38,321 nt of DNA from JAYQUR01 sp038133505. GTDB lineage: Bacteria; Pseudomonadota; Alphaproteobacteria; MPNO01; UBA830. Where the stretch lies: the NCBI GenBank assembly GCA_038133505.1, contig JAYPTI010000013.1, positions 1 through 38,321 of the forward strand, in the 5' to 3' direction. The notes under the pieces are model-generated. The model was not told the DNA's origin. It searched no databases and saw only the letters and a program-made list of their open reading frames with translations. The position numbers were made by a program, and so were the translations under genes. Shown here piece by piece: positions 25,010 to 34,592 of the stretch (position 1 is its first letter; every line of letters begins with the position of its first letter).

Positions 25010-26026
25010 ATGACCATCTCTGTCGGCCCCCTGAAACTCGATAACGGAGTCATCCTCGCGCCGATGTCCGGCGTGTCGGACCTTCCGTTCCGGCGCCTCG
25101 TCAAGCGCTGGGGCGCGGGGCTCGTGGTTTCCGAAATGATCGCAAGCCAGGCGATGATCCGGGCCAACCGCAAGACGCTCAAGATGACGACGAATTGCGC
25201 CGACGAGCAGCCGATGGCGGTCCAGCTCGCGGGCTGCGAGCCGGAACTCATGGCGGAGGCGGCCAAACTCAACGAAGACAGAGGCGCCGCAGTCATCGAC
25301 ATCAACATGGGATGCCCGGTCAAGAAGGTCGTCAACAAGCAGGCGGGCTCGGCGCTGATGCGCGATCTCGACCATGCGCGGCGGATTATCGATGCGACGG
25401 TCGGCGCGGTCGGCGTTCCCGTAACGCTCAAGATGCGGAAAGGCTGGGACGACGACAATCTGAACGCTCCCGAGCTGGCGCGAATTGCCGAAGAGTCGGG
25501 CATCGCGATGATCACGGTTCACGGGCGGACGCGGGACCAGATGTACAACGGTACCGCTGACTGGAAATTCATCCGGCATGTCGTCGAAGCGGTATCCGTT
25601 CCGGTGATCGCGAACGGCGATATACGGGATTTCGAGGACGTCGACCGGTGCCTTGCGGAATCGGGGGCCGCGGGTGTGATGATCGGGCGCGGCGCAATGG
25701 GTCGGCCCTGGTTTCCCGGGCAGGTCGTCGATTACCTTGAATCGGGCCGCCGGGAGGCGGATCCGCCGCGCGAGACGCGCGGGCGGCTGGTGCTCGAGCA
25801 TCTCGATGCGATGCTGTCGCATTTCGGAACCGACACCGGGATACGAATGGCGCGAAAGCATCTTGCCTGGTACAGCAGGGGCGATCATGGATCGGCAGAA
25901 TTCAGAAATAATATCAATAAGATTTGGAATGTCTCTGATCTATTAAATGAAGTGGAAAATTTCTTCTTCAATGGTGGTAGTGCCGTCGCCTTGAGGCGCG
26001 GTAGTGCCCTGGGAAAGGCGGCTTGA
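25010..26026 (+). CDS. dusB: tRNA-dihydrouridine synthase (DusB/NifR3 type)
   Basis: 338 residues. The FMN-binding TIM barrel begins GVILAPMSGVSDLPFR; the catalytic cysteine is Cys102 in NMGCPVKKV, followed by GSALMRD, and GRTRDQMYNG and ANGDI. It reduces specific uridines of tRNA using NADPH. In alphaproteobacteria this gene, historically nifR3, heads the ntrBC operon, as here: its stop shares one base with the ntrB ATG (TGATG). The last 25 codons are noticeably AT-richer than the rest. Confidence 0.96.
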   Translation: MTISVGPLKLDNGVILAPMSGVSDLPFRRLVKRWGAGLVVSEMIASQAMIRANRKTLKMTTNCADEQPMAVQLAGCEPELMAEAAKLNEDRGAAVIDINMGCPVKKVVNKQAGSALMRDLDHARRIIDATVGAVGVPVTLKMRKGWDDDNLNAPELARIAEESGIAMITVHGRTRDQMYNGTADWKFIRHVVEAVSVPVIANGDIRDFEDVDRCLAESGAAGVMIGRGAMGRPWFPGQVVDYLESGRREADPPRETRGRLVLEHLDAMLSHFGTDTGIRMARKHLAWYSRGDHGSAEFRNNINKIWNVSDLLNEVENFFFNGGSAVALRRGSALGKAA

Positions 26027-27165
26027 TGGCCGGTTTGGATACCATTCTGGCGGAAGACGTTCATCCACTGCAGGTTTTGTCGTCCGTGCCCTTTGCGGTG
26101 ATCGCGCTCGAAGAAGACAGCACCATCCGTTTCGTCAATGCGGCGGCGGAGCAGTTTTTCGAGCAGGGCGCCAACGTTCTGGTCGGCAGCCGGTTGCGGG
26201 ACATCCTGCCGGGCGACAGCCCGGTCTTTTCGCTGGTGCTCCAGGCGGTGCACGGGCAGACGAGCGTCGCCGAATACGACGTGTCGATCGAGTATCCGCG
26301 CCACAACACGCGAAATCTGGCGATTACCGCGGCGCCGCTGTCCGACAGCTCGTCGATGGCGATCCTGTCGCTGCACGAGCAGTCGATCGCGCGGCGGATC
26401 AACAGTCAGCTCGTCCATCGCAATGCGGCGCGCTCGGTGACCGGCCTTGCGGCGCTTCTGGCGCACGAGGTCAAAAACCCGCTCTCCGGTATCCGCGGGG
26501 CCGCGCAACTGCTCGAATCCGCGCTGACGGCCGATACCGACCGCGACCTGACCCGTCTGATCTGCGAGGAAACCGACCGGATCGTGGAGCTTGTCGACCG
26601 TATGGGGCTCTTTTCAGAGGAGCCGCTGAACCGCTCGGAGGCCAACATCCATCAGGTCCTAGAGCGGGTCCGCAAGATCGCCCAGGCCGGTTTCGGCCGG
26701 CACATCTCGTTCGTCGAGGAATACGACCCCTCGCTGCCGCCCGTCTACGGCAATGCCGATCAGCTCATCCAGGTGTTCCTGAACATCGTCAAGAACGCCT
26801 GCGAGGCCGCACCGCGCAAGGGCGGCATCGTGCGCCTCCGGACGGGGTATCAGCACGGGATCCGGCTTGCGCTGCCGGGCGGCGCCCGGCGGGTCCAGTT
26901 GCCGCTCATGGTGTCGATCCTGGACAACGGCCCCGGTATTCCGGCCGATGTGGCCGCAAATCTTTTCGAGCCGTTCGTCACGTCGAAAATCGACGGCAAC
27001 GGGCTCGGCCTCGCGCTGGTCGCCAAGGTCGTCGGCGATCATGGCGGCATCGTCGAGTTCGACAGTTCGGACGAAGGTACCGAATTCCGGGTCCGTCTGC
27101 CGATCCACGACGGATCGGACGGGCGGGGCTCGAAGAGTGTTTCGAAAGAAGAGGTAGGCAGATGA
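26026..27165 (+). CDS. ntrB: Nitrogen-regulation sensor kinase NtrB
   Basis: 379 residues, soluble, no transmembrane helix. A PAS domain covers about residues 14-120 (VPFAVIALEEDSTIRFVN). The phosphoacceptor is His147 in LAHEVKNPLSG, and the ATPase domain has the N-box IVKNACEA, the G1 box DNGPGIP and the G2 box NGLGLALV. NtrB phosphorylates NtrC under nitrogen limitation and dephosphorylates it when PII signals nitrogen excess. ATG 26026 overlaps the dusB stop by one base; a TTG directly before it at 26023 is not needed. It overlaps ntrC by 4 bases. Confidence 0.97.
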   Translation: MAGLDTILAEDVHPLQVLSSVPFAVIALEEDSTIRFVNAAAEQFFEQGANVLVGSRLRDILPGDSPVFSLVLQAVHGQTSVAEYDVSIEYPRHNTRNLAITAAPLSDSSSMAILSLHEQSIARRINSQLVHRNAARSVTGLAALLAHEVKNPLSGIRGAAQLLESALTADTDRDLTRLICEETDRIVELVDRMGLFSEEPLNRSEANIHQVLERVRKIAQAGFGRHISFVEEYDPSLPPVYGNADQLIQVFLNIVKNACEAAPRKGGIVRLRTGYQHGIRLALPGGARRVQLPLMVSILDNGPGIPADVAANLFEPFVTSKIDGNGLGLALVAKVVGDHGGIVEFDSSDEGTEFRVRLPIHDGSDGRGSKSVSKEEVGR

Positions 27166-28598
27166 CGACGGTTCTCGTCGCCGACGACGACCGTGCGATC
27201 CGCACGGTCCTCGAACAGGCTCTGGCCCGGCAGGGATACGTCGTAAAGGCGGCGAACAACGCAACCACGCTCTGGTCGTGGGTGGCTGACGGGGAGGGCG
27301 ACCTGGTCATCACCGACGTCGTGATGCCCGACGAGAACGGCCTCGATCTGGTCCCGCGCATCCGCGAGCTGCGCCCCGAGCTGAAGGTCATCGTGATGAG
27401 CGCGCAGAGCACGCTGCTGACGGCGGTCAAGGCGAACGAGCGCGGCGCCTACGAATATTTGCCCAAGCCCTTCGATCTCGGCGAACTGCTGGGGGTTGTC
27501 GAGCGCGCCCTGTCGGACACGAAAGACGCCGATTCACACGCCGCCGACGAAGAGAACGAACAGCTTCCGCTGATCGGCCGGTCGGCCGCGATGCAGAACA
27601 TCTATCGCGTTCTCGCGCGCCTGATGGCAACGGATCTGACCGTGATGATCAACGGCGAGTCCGGCACCGGCAAGGAACTCGTCGCGCGGGCGCTCCACGA
27701 TTATGGCAAGCGCCGGAACGGCCCGTTCATCGCGATCAACATGGCGGCGATCCCGCGCGATCTGGTCGAGGCGGAACTGTTCGGCCACGAACGGGGGGCG
27801 TTTACCGGCGCGACGGGACGCGGCATCGGGCGCTTCGAACAGGCGCAGCGGGGGACACTGTTTCTCGACGAGATCGGCGATATGCCCATCGACGCGCAGA
27901 CGCGTCTGCTGCGCGTCTTGCAGGACGGCGAATACACGACCGTCGGCGGCCGCACGCCGATCCGCGCCGACGTCCGCATCATCGCGGCCACCCACCGCGA
28001 CCTGAACAAGCAGGTGAAGCAGGGCCACTTCCGCGAGGATCTTTACTACCGCCTGAACGTCGTGCCGATTCGGCTGCCGCCGCTCCGCGACCGGACGGAA
28101 GACATCTCGGAGCTGGTCGAGCACTTCTTCGCCAGAGGGGCGGCGAACGGCCTGCCGTTCAAGGCGATCCATCCGGCGGCCATGGACGTGCTGATGCGTC
28201 ATTCGTGGCCCGGAAACGTCCGCGAGCTCGAAAATCTGGTGCAGAGACTGGCGGCGCTCTATGCCGACGAGACGATCACCGCAGACGTGGTGCGCGAAGA
28301 ACTGTCGGAGACCGCAGGGACCGGCAGTAGCGCCGGCGCGGTCGACGAAGACGAAACGATGTCGGGCGCGATCGAGCGCCACCTGGTCAGAATGTTCGCC
28401 GAGTCCGAGGGTGGCAGACCCGAAAATGGGTTGTACAATAGGGTGTTGCACGAGATGGAGCGTCCCTTGATCCAGCTGACGCTGGCGTCGACCCGGGGCA
28501 ACCAGATCAGGGCAGCCGAGATTCTGGGTCTGAACAGAAATACGCTGAGGAAGAAAATTCGCGAGCTCGACATAGAGTTCTTTCGCGGATCGGTTTGA
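27162..28598 (+). CDS. ntrC: Nitrogen-regulation response regulator NtrC (sigma-54 activator)
   Basis: 478 residues. ATG 27162 overlaps the ntrB stop (ATGA) and gives the receiver N-terminus MTTVLVADDD; the much longer open frame upstream only shadows ntrB. Receiver domain 1-120 with phosphoacceptor Asp52 and Lys102. AAA+ domain about 135-365 with Walker A GESGTGKE (165-172) and the sigma-54 contact loop GAFTGA (212-217), both intact. The C-terminal Fis-type helix-turn-helix reads AAEILGLNRNTLRKKIREL. It activates nitrogen-assimilation genes with sigma-54 RNA polymerase. Confidence 0.98.
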   Translation: MTTVLVADDDRAIRTVLEQALARQGYVVKAANNATTLWSWVADGEGDLVITDVVMPDENGLDLVPRIRELRPELKVIVMSAQSTLLTAVKANERGAYEYLPKPFDLGELLGVVERALSDTKDADSHAADEENEQLPLIGRSAAMQNIYRVLARLMATDLTVMINGESGTGKELVARALHDYGKRRNGPFIAINMAAIPRDLVEAELFGHERGAFTGATGRGIGRFEQAQRGTLFLDEIGDMPIDAQTRLLRVLQDGEYTTVGGRTPIRADVRIIAATHRDLNKQVKQGHFREDLYYRLNVVPIRLPPLRDRTEDISELVEHFFARGAANGLPFKAIHPAAMDVLMRHSWPGNVRELENLVQRLAALYADETITADVVREELSETAGTGSSAGAVDEDETMSGAIERHLVRMFAESEGGRPENGLYNRVLHEMERPLIQLTLASTRGNQIRAAEILGLNRNTLRKKIRELDIEFFRGSV

Positions 28599-28647
28599 TG
28601 GCATCGTGTCTACCCGCATGGTCGGCATGTCGGGGGGATTGACGTAA

Positions 28648-30915
28648 ATGAGCGGTAAGACGATCGACGCATCGTCGGCCCCGGCGTCACCGGGATTCTG
28701 GCCACGCCTCGTCGCGTGGTCCGAACGGGTCGCAATCGGGCGCAAGCTTGCGATCGCGTTGACGCTGGCGGCGCTCGTCTCAGCGTTCGCGACCTATGGC
28801 GCCATTACCGGCGCGTCTCCCCTCGGCGGCGGGACGCGCACGATCCTGATTCTGCTGCAGATCGATCTCGTGATCTTTCTGCTGCTTGGCCTCGTCGTTG
28901 CGCGCAATCTCGTCGAACTTTGGATGGAGCGGCGGAGCGGCCGCGTCGGCTCGCGGCTGCATACCCGCCTGGTGGTGCTGTTCAGCCTCGTCGCGCTGGC
29001 GCCGGCGATCGTCGTGTCGGCGTTTTCGGCGATCTTCTTCAACTTCTCGATGGATTCCTGGTTCAACGACCGCGTCCGGACCGCGATCGTGGAATCGCGC
29101 GCCGTCGCCGAGGCCTACCTGAAGGAACACCAGCAGGTTATCCGCGCAGATGTGCTGTCGATGGCCCGCGACGTCGACCGCGCGGCGCCGCTGGTAACGG
29201 GCAGCCGCCTCCAGCTGACCCGAATTCTCGCGGCGCAGGGCCTGCTGCGCAGTCTCAGCGAGGCCTACGTCGTCGACGGAACGGGGCGTACGATCGCTAG
29301 CTGGTCGCTGAGTTTCGTGCTCGACCAGGACCCCGTGCCGCTTGAAGCGCTCGAGCGTGCACGCGCCGGCGACGTCGTCCTGCTGACCAGCGAATCCGAG
29401 GATCGGGTACGCGCGGTCATCAAGCTGGACCGCATCGTCGATGCTTTCCTCTACATCGGCCGCTACGTCGAGCCGAACGTGATCGAGCACATCGAGAAGA
29501 CCCGACAGGCGGCGGCGGAATATCAGGACATCCAGGGCAAGCGCTCGTCGATCGAAGTGACGTTCGCGATGATCTTCATCCTGGTGGGCCTTCTGCTCCT
29601 GTTCGTCGCGATCTGGATCGGACTCGTGTTCGCGAACCGGTTGTCGAGACCGATCACGGACCTCGCGGAAGCGGCGGAAAGAATCCGGGCGGGCGATCTG
29701 ACGGCGCGGGTCGACGAAGGGCCGGAAACGGACGAGCTCGGCCTTCTCAGCCGGGCCTTCAACCGGATGACCAACCAGCTCGAAGGCCAGCGGTCCGAGC
29801 TCGTGCAGGCGAACCGGCAGCTAGACGAACGCCGCCATTTCATCGAGACGGTGCTCGCGGGCGTGTCCGCGGGCATCATCGGCCTCGATCCGGACGGGCG
29901 CATCAATCTCGCCAACCGGTCGGCGTCGGCCCTGCTGGGCAGCGACCTCGACGCGGAAATCGGCGCCGACGTCCGCGATCTCATTCCCGAAATGGACGAT
30001 CTGCTCAAACGCGCCCGCAGCAATCGCGCGCGCCCGGTGCAAGAACAGATTTCGCTGCACCGCCGCCGTCAGCAGCGGACCCTGCTGCTTCGTCTCGCCG
30101 CCGACGCGGTGGACGGCAAGGTGGTCGGCTACGTGGCGACGTTCGACGACATCACCGAGCTTGTCGCCGCCCAGCGCAAGGCGGCGTGGTCGGACGTTGC
30201 GCGACGCATCGCGCACGAGATCAAGAACCCGTTGACGCCGATCCAGCTGTCGGCCGAACGTCTGCGGCGGAAATACCTGTCCGAAGTGACGAGCGATCCG
30301 GACACGTTTTCCAACTGTACCGACACGATCATCCGCCAGGTGGGCGATATCGGCCGGATGGTCGACGAATTCTCCGCCTTCGCGCGGATGCCGACCCCCG
30401 AGATGCGGATCGAGAATCTCGCGATGCTGTGCCGCGAGGCGTTGGTGCTGCCGCGCAACGCACACGCCGATATCGACTTCGAAACGCAGCTTCCCGACGG
30501 GCCGGTGCAGATACCCTGCGATGCGCGCCAGATCGGGCAGGTGCTGACGAACCTGCTGCAGAACGCCGTCGATGCCATCGAGGGGCGCGAAGGCGACAGG
30601 GCAGGGGAAAAAGGTCGCATCGTGTTGAGGTTGATCCGAGAGGGCAGCGCGATCATTCTGGAGATCGAGGACAACGGACGCGGTCTTCCGGAAGCCGAGC
30701 GCGAGCGTTTGACGGAGCCCTATGTCACCACGCGGGAAAAGGGCACCGGTCTGGGGCTGGCGATCGTCAAAAAGATCGTCGAAGACCACGACGCGCTCCT
30801 CGAGCTGGAGGACCGCGATGGCGGCGGAGCGAAAGTCCGCATCGTGTTCCCGCTGGAGAAAGTGCCCACGGAAGATGCGCCACTGGCGCCGGGCAGGACG
30901 ATAAATGGCGACTGA
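28648..30915 (+). CDS. ntrY: Sensor histidine kinase NtrY
   Basis: 755 residues. Three membrane segments lie within residues 34-132 and a fourth at about 303-328, with an extracytoplasmic sensor loop between (about 135-300). The HAMP domain is at 330-383 (RLSRPITDLAEAAERIRAGD), a PAS domain about 395-510, the phosphoacceptor His523 in RRIAHEIKNPLTPIQLSAERL, and the ATPase domain ends near 735 with DNGRGLP and GTGLGLAIV. NtrY with NtrX responds to nitrogen and redox conditions in several alphaproteobacteria. It follows ntrC after 49 bases. Confidence 0.97.
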   Translation: MSGKTIDASSAPASPGFWPRLVAWSERVAIGRKLAIALTLAALVSAFATYGAITGASPLGGGTRTILILLQIDLVIFLLLGLVVARNLVELWMERRSGRVGSRLHTRLVVLFSLVALAPAIVVSAFSAIFFNFSMDSWFNDRVRTAIVESRAVAEAYLKEHQQVIRADVLSMARDVDRAAPLVTGSRLQLTRILAAQGLLRSLSEAYVVDGTGRTIASWSLSFVLDQDPVPLEALERARAGDVVLLTSESEDRVRAVIKLDRIVDAFLYIGRYVEPNVIEHIEKTRQAAAEYQDIQGKRSSIEVTFAMIFILVGLLLLFVAIWIGLVFANRLSRPITDLAEAAERIRAGDLTARVDEGPETDELGLLSRAFNRMTNQLEGQRSELVQANRQLDERRHFIETVLAGVSAGIIGLDPDGRINLANRSASALLGSDLDAEIGADVRDLIPEMDDLLKRARSNRARPVQEQISLHRRRQQRTLLLRLAADAVDGKVVGYVATFDDITELVAAQRKAAWSDVARRIAHEIKNPLTPIQLSAERLRRKYLSEVTSDPDTFSNCTDTIIRQVGDIGRMVDEFSAFARMPTPEMRIENLAMLCREALVLPRNAHADIDFETQLPDGPVQIPCDARQIGQVLTNLLQNAVDAIEGREGDRAGEKGRIVLRLIREGSAIILEIEDNGRGLPEAERERLTEPYVTTREKGTGLGLAIVKKIVEDHDALLELEDRDGGGAKVRIVFPLEKVPTEDAPLAPGRTINGD

Positions 30916-30917
30916 AC

Positions 30918-32315
30918 ATGGCAACTGACGTACTGGTCGTCGACGACGAATCCGATATCCGGATGCTCATCGCCGATATTCTGGGCGACGAGGGATTCGA
31001 TTGCAGGACCGCGGCGGACAGCGCCTCGGCGATCGAGGCGGTGAGCGCGAAACCGCCGGGCCTCGTCATTCTCGACATCTGGCTCGAGCGGAGCGATCTC
31101 GACGGGATGGATATCCTCGCCTATTTGCGAGAGAACTGCGTCGATGTGCCCGTCATCATGATCAGCGGGCACGGCAATGTCGAAACGGCCGTCAACGCGA
31201 TCAAGCTCGGCGCCTACGACTTCATCGAAAAGCCGTTCAAGGCCGACCGTCTTCTGGTCACCTGCAACCGGGCGATCGAGGCCGCCCGGCTGCATCGCGA
31301 GAACCAGGAACTGCGCCGGCGGGTCTCGGAAACCTCTGAAATCATCGGCGTCTCGGCGGCGATCCGGCAGGTCAAGGCCGCGCTCGACCGCGTGGCGCCG
31401 ACCGACAGCCGCGTGCTGATTTCGGGGCCGCCGGGCGTCGGCAAAGAGGTTTTCGCCCGGCAGCTGCATCTGAAATCGGGGCGCTCGACCGCGCCGTTCG
31501 TCGTGCTCAACTGCGCGGCGATGGCGCCCGACAGGATGGAGGTCGAGCTGTTCGGCGAGGAGGGAGCCGCCGGCGGCGCGGGGCGCGTCATCGGTACGCT
31601 GGAACGGGCGAACGGCGGGACGCTGCTCCTCGACGAGGTGAGCGACATGCCTCTCGGAACCCAGGGCAAGATCGTGCGCGTCCTCCAGGAGCAGCGATTC
31701 AACAGGGTCGGCGGCGATCAGCCGGTTCAGGTCGACGTGCGCGTCATCGCATCCACCAACCGCGACATGGAGGAACAGATGGCTGCCGGGAATTTCCGGC
31801 AGGACCTGTTCTACCGCCTGAACGTCGTTCCGATCCGGATTCCGGCGCTGACGGAACGGCGCGACGACATTCCGGTGCTGATCGAGCATTTTATGGAAAG
31901 CTCGGCGTCGGCCGGCGGCGGTCCGTTGCGGTCGGTCGGCCGCGACGCGCTCGCGACCCTTCAGACCTACGACTGGCCGGGCAACGTCCGCCAGCTTCGG
32001 AACGTCGTGGACTGGATGCTGATCATGGCGCCGGGCGGCGCAGCGGATCCCATCACGATCGAGAACCTTCCGCCCGAAATCGTCGGCAATTCGACGCCGC
32101 ACGTGGAATCGGAGGAGGGAGCGAAGATGATGTCTCTGCCCCTCCGCGAAGCCCGCGAAATTTTCGAACGCCAGTATCTGCTGACGCAGGTATCGCGGTT
32201 CGGCGGGAATATTTCGCGCACCGCGGCCTTCGTCGGGATGGAACGGTCGGCGCTCCACAGGAAGCTCAAGTCGCTCGGCGTGAACACTCGCGATACGGCG
32301 GACATGACCGGCTGA
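30918..32315 (+). CDS. ntrX: Response regulator NtrX with degenerate GAFTGA loop
   Basis: 465 residues from ATG 30918, two bases after the ntrY stop. Receiver domain with Asp53 in LVILDIW and Lys105; AAA+ domain with Walker A GPPGVGKE (170-177) and LLLDEVSDMP; C-terminal Fis-type helix-turn-helix TAAFVGMERSALHRKLKSLG. At residues 216-221, where NtrC has GAFTGA, this protein reads GAAGGA, so the sigma-54 contact residues are gone. NtrX of some alphaproteobacteria is known to lack this motif and to act without sigma-54. It is followed by trkA after 30 bases. Confidence 0.97.
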   Translation: MATDVLVVDDESDIRMLIADILGDEGFDCRTAADSASAIEAVSAKPPGLVILDIWLERSDLDGMDILAYLRENCVDVPVIMISGHGNVETAVNAIKLGAYDFIEKPFKADRLLVTCNRAIEAARLHRENQELRRRVSETSEIIGVSAAIRQVKAALDRVAPTDSRVLISGPPGVGKEVFARQLHLKSGRSTAPFVVLNCAAMAPDRMEVELFGEEGAAGGAGRVIGTLERANGGTLLLDEVSDMPLGTQGKIVRVLQEQRFNRVGGDQPVQVDVRVIASTNRDMEEQMAAGNFRQDLFYRLNVVPIRIPALTERRDDIPVLIEHFMESSASAGGGPLRSVGRDALATLQTYDWPGNVRQLRNVVDWMLIMAPGGAADPITIENLPPEIVGNSTPHVESEEGAKMMSLPLREAREIFERQYLLTQVSRFGGNISRTAAFVGMERSALHRKLKSLGVNTRDTADMTG

Positions 32316-32345
32316 ACCGCCGGCAATGCAACTGGATAAAACCCC

Positions 32346-33722
32346 ATGAAAGTGATCGTTTGCGGCGCCGGACAGGTCGGCTACCACATCGCCCGGCAGC
32401 TCTCCGTGGAAAACCACGACGTTGCCGTCGTGGATTCGTCCGAAGCGAATATCCGTAACGTCGGCGATACGCTCGACGTTCAGGCGATCCTCGGGTTCGC
32501 CTCGCACCCGGACGTGCTGGAACGCGCGAACGCCGAAGACGCCGACATGCTGATCGCGGTGACGCAGTCGGACGAGGTGAACATGGTCGCGTGCCAGGTC
32601 GCTCATTCGCTGTTCAACGTGCCGACCAAGCTTGCCCGCGTTCGGAACCAGAGCTATCTGCAGCCGATCTGGGCGGACCTGTTCAGCCGCGAGAACATGC
32701 CGATCGACGTGATCATCTCGCCGGAACTCGAGGTCGCCCACGCAATCTCCCGCGATCTCGTCGTTCCGGGCGCATTCGAGGCGATCCCGATGGCCGACGG
32801 GCGCGTCCGGGTCATCGGCCTGCGGTGCAACGAGGACTGCCCCGTCGTCAATACGCCGCTGCGCCAGCTCACCGGCGTGTTTCCCGATCTGAACATCGTC
32901 GTTGTCGCCATCGTGCGCGACGGCCATACGATCGTGCCGACCGCCGACGAGCACATGCTCACGGGCGACGACGTGTATTTCGTCGCCGATACCGAGCATG
33001 TCGGGCGCGCGATGACGATTTTCGGCCACGAGGAAAGCCAGGCGAGGCGCATCATCATCGCCGGCGGCGGCAATGTCGGCATTTTCCTGGCCGGGCTGAT
33101 TGCCGAAGAACATCCGGGCGTGACCACGCGCATCATCGAGGCGAGCCGGGAGCGGGCCGAGCTTGCGGCGCGGCAGCTTCCCAACGTCACGGTGATCAAC
33201 GGCAACGCGCTCGAGCCAGGAATTCTCGAGGAGGCCGGCGTCGGTGTGACGGAGGCCATTGTCGCGGTGACCAATGACGACGAGACCAACATTCTCGGGT
33301 CTTTGCTCGCCAAGCGGCACGGGGCGCAACGCGCGATCGCCCTCGTCAACAACACGAACTACTCGCCGCTCATTACCACGCTGGGCGTCGACGCGGTCAT
33401 CGGGCCGCGGTCGATCACGGCGTCGACGATCCTGCAGCATGTGCGCCGCGGCCGGATCCGGGACGTGCATTCGCTGGGCGAGGACCTCGGCGAGGTTCTG
33501 GAAGCCGATATTCTCGAAACCTCCAGTCTCGTCGGCGAGCCCATCGGGAAGGCCGATCTGCCGGGCGGCGTCATCTTCGGGGCGATCATCCGGGGCGACA
33601 AGGTTCTCACGCCGCGCAGCAGTACCGTTCTCAACAAGGGCGACCGGGTGATCATGTTCGTTCGGCCACAGGCGGTCCGGGAAATCGAGCGTCTGTTCGC
33701 CGTGAGCCTCGAGTTCTTCTGA
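32346..33722 (+). CDS. trkA: Trk potassium uptake regulator TrkA
   Basis: 458 residues with two Rossmann-type NAD-binding RCK domains, the first starting MKVIVCGAGQVGYHIARQL and the second near residue 233 with RRIIIAGGGNVGIFLAG, each followed by a TrkA_C domain. TrkA is the peripheral membrane subunit that gates the TrkH/TrkG potassium channel in response to nucleotides. No trkH is in the window. Placement directly after ntrYX is common in Rhodospirillales-type genomes. Confidence 0.97.
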   Translation: MKVIVCGAGQVGYHIARQLSVENHDVAVVDSSEANIRNVGDTLDVQAILGFASHPDVLERANAEDADMLIAVTQSDEVNMVACQVAHSLFNVPTKLARVRNQSYLQPIWADLFSRENMPIDVIISPELEVAHAISRDLVVPGAFEAIPMADGRVRVIGLRCNEDCPVVNTPLRQLTGVFPDLNIVVVAIVRDGHTIVPTADEHMLTGDDVYFVADTEHVGRAMTIFGHEESQARRIIIAGGGNVGIFLAGLIAEEHPGVTTRIIEASRERAELAARQLPNVTVINGNALEPGILEEAGVGVTEAIVAVTNDDETNILGSLLAKRHGAQRAIALVNNTNYSPLITTLGVDAVIGPRSITASTILQHVRRGRIRDVHSLGEDLGEVLEADILETSSLVGEPIGKADLPGGVIFGAIIRGDKVLTPRSSTVLNKGDRVIMFVRPQAVREIERLFAVSLEFF

Positions 33723-33738
33723 GAGGAAATTCCCGAGA

Positions 33739-34590
33739 ATGCCCCGTATCTCCTACGTCAACGGCCAGTACCTCCGGCACGACCGCGCCGGCGTGCATAT
33801 CGAGGACCGCGGCTATCAGTTCTCCGACGCGGTCTACGAGGTGATTGCGACCGTCGGCGACCGGCTCGTCGACGAAAACCTGCATTTCGACAGGTTGGAA
33901 CGGTCGCTGTCCGAGCTCGGGATGGCGATGCCGTTTTCGCGCGCGCATTTCAAAATCAAGATTGCGGAGCTTCTGCGGCTCAACCGCATCGTCAACGGCG
34001 CCCTCTACATTCAGGTTTCGCGCGGCGTCGCCAAGCGCGACCACAAGTTTCCCGAAGGGGTGCGGCCGGCCGTGGTCATGACGGTCCGTCCCATGGTGCC
34101 GCCGGCGCGGGCGTTGGTGGAAAACGGCGTGGCGGTGATCACGGTTCCGGATATCCGCTGGCAGCGGCCCGACATCAAATCGGTGTCGCTCCTGCCGAAC
34201 ATCCTCGCGAAGCAGCAGGCGGTTCGCAACGGCGTCTACGAAGCGTGGCAGGTCGATGCGAACGGCATGGTCACGGAAGGCACGTCGACCAACGCCTGGA
34301 TCGTCGTGGGAGACCGTCTGGTCACGCATGCGCCGGATCACGCGATCCTCAACGGCGTGACGCGCCTGGCCCTGCTAGAAATGGCGGCGGCGGAGGCGCT
34401 GACCCTCGAGGAGCGGGCGTTCGGCGCCGATGAGGCGCGGCAGGCCGACGAGGCGTTTCTGACCAGCACGACCGCGTTCGTGATGCCGATCGTGAAAATC
34501 GACGATTCCGTCATCGGCGACGGAAAACCCGGGCCGCGGACGCGGGCGCTGCTGGCGCGCTACGACGCCCATCTCCGGAGCGGCGCTTGA
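33739..34590 (+). CDS. dat: D-amino-acid aminotransferase (class IV PLP fold)
   Basis: 283 residues, the usual length. The start MPRISYVNGQY and the motif HIEDRGYQFSDAVYEV mark fold-type IV aminotransferases of the D-alanine class. The PLP lysine is Lys147 in DIKSVSLLPN, and EGTSTNAWIV binds the cofactor phosphate. It exchanges amino groups between D-amino acids and 2-oxo acids, useful for D-glutamate or D-alanine supply to the cell wall. A branched-chain aminotransferase is the main alternative, but the DIKSVSLLPN context favours the D-amino-acid group. It lies between trkA and the HAD gene. Confidence 0.88.
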   Translation: MPRISYVNGQYLRHDRAGVHIEDRGYQFSDAVYEVIATVGDRLVDENLHFDRLERSLSELGMAMPFSRAHFKIKIAELLRLNRIVNGALYIQVSRGVAKRDHKFPEGVRPAVVMTVRPMVPPARALVENGVAVITVPDIRWQRPDIKSVSLLPNILAKQQAVRNGVYEAWQVDANGMVTEGTSTNAWIVVGDRLVTHAPDHAILNGVTRLALLEMAAAEALTLEERAFGADEARQADEAFLTSTTAFVMPIVKIDDSVIGDGKPGPRTRALLARYDAHLRSGA

Positions 34591-34592
34591 CG

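Noticed and set aside
26004..27161. Extended NtrC starting near 26004
   Set aside because: This reading frame overlaps ntrB completely; the conserved receiver domain starts at 27162.
30720..33470. Very long open frame (over 900 codons) on the minus strand opposite ntrX and trkA
   Set aside because: The plus strand encodes complete NtrX and TrkA with all motifs; the antisense frame is low-complexity Arg/Asp/His-rich, as expected for the mirror frame of high-GC genes.
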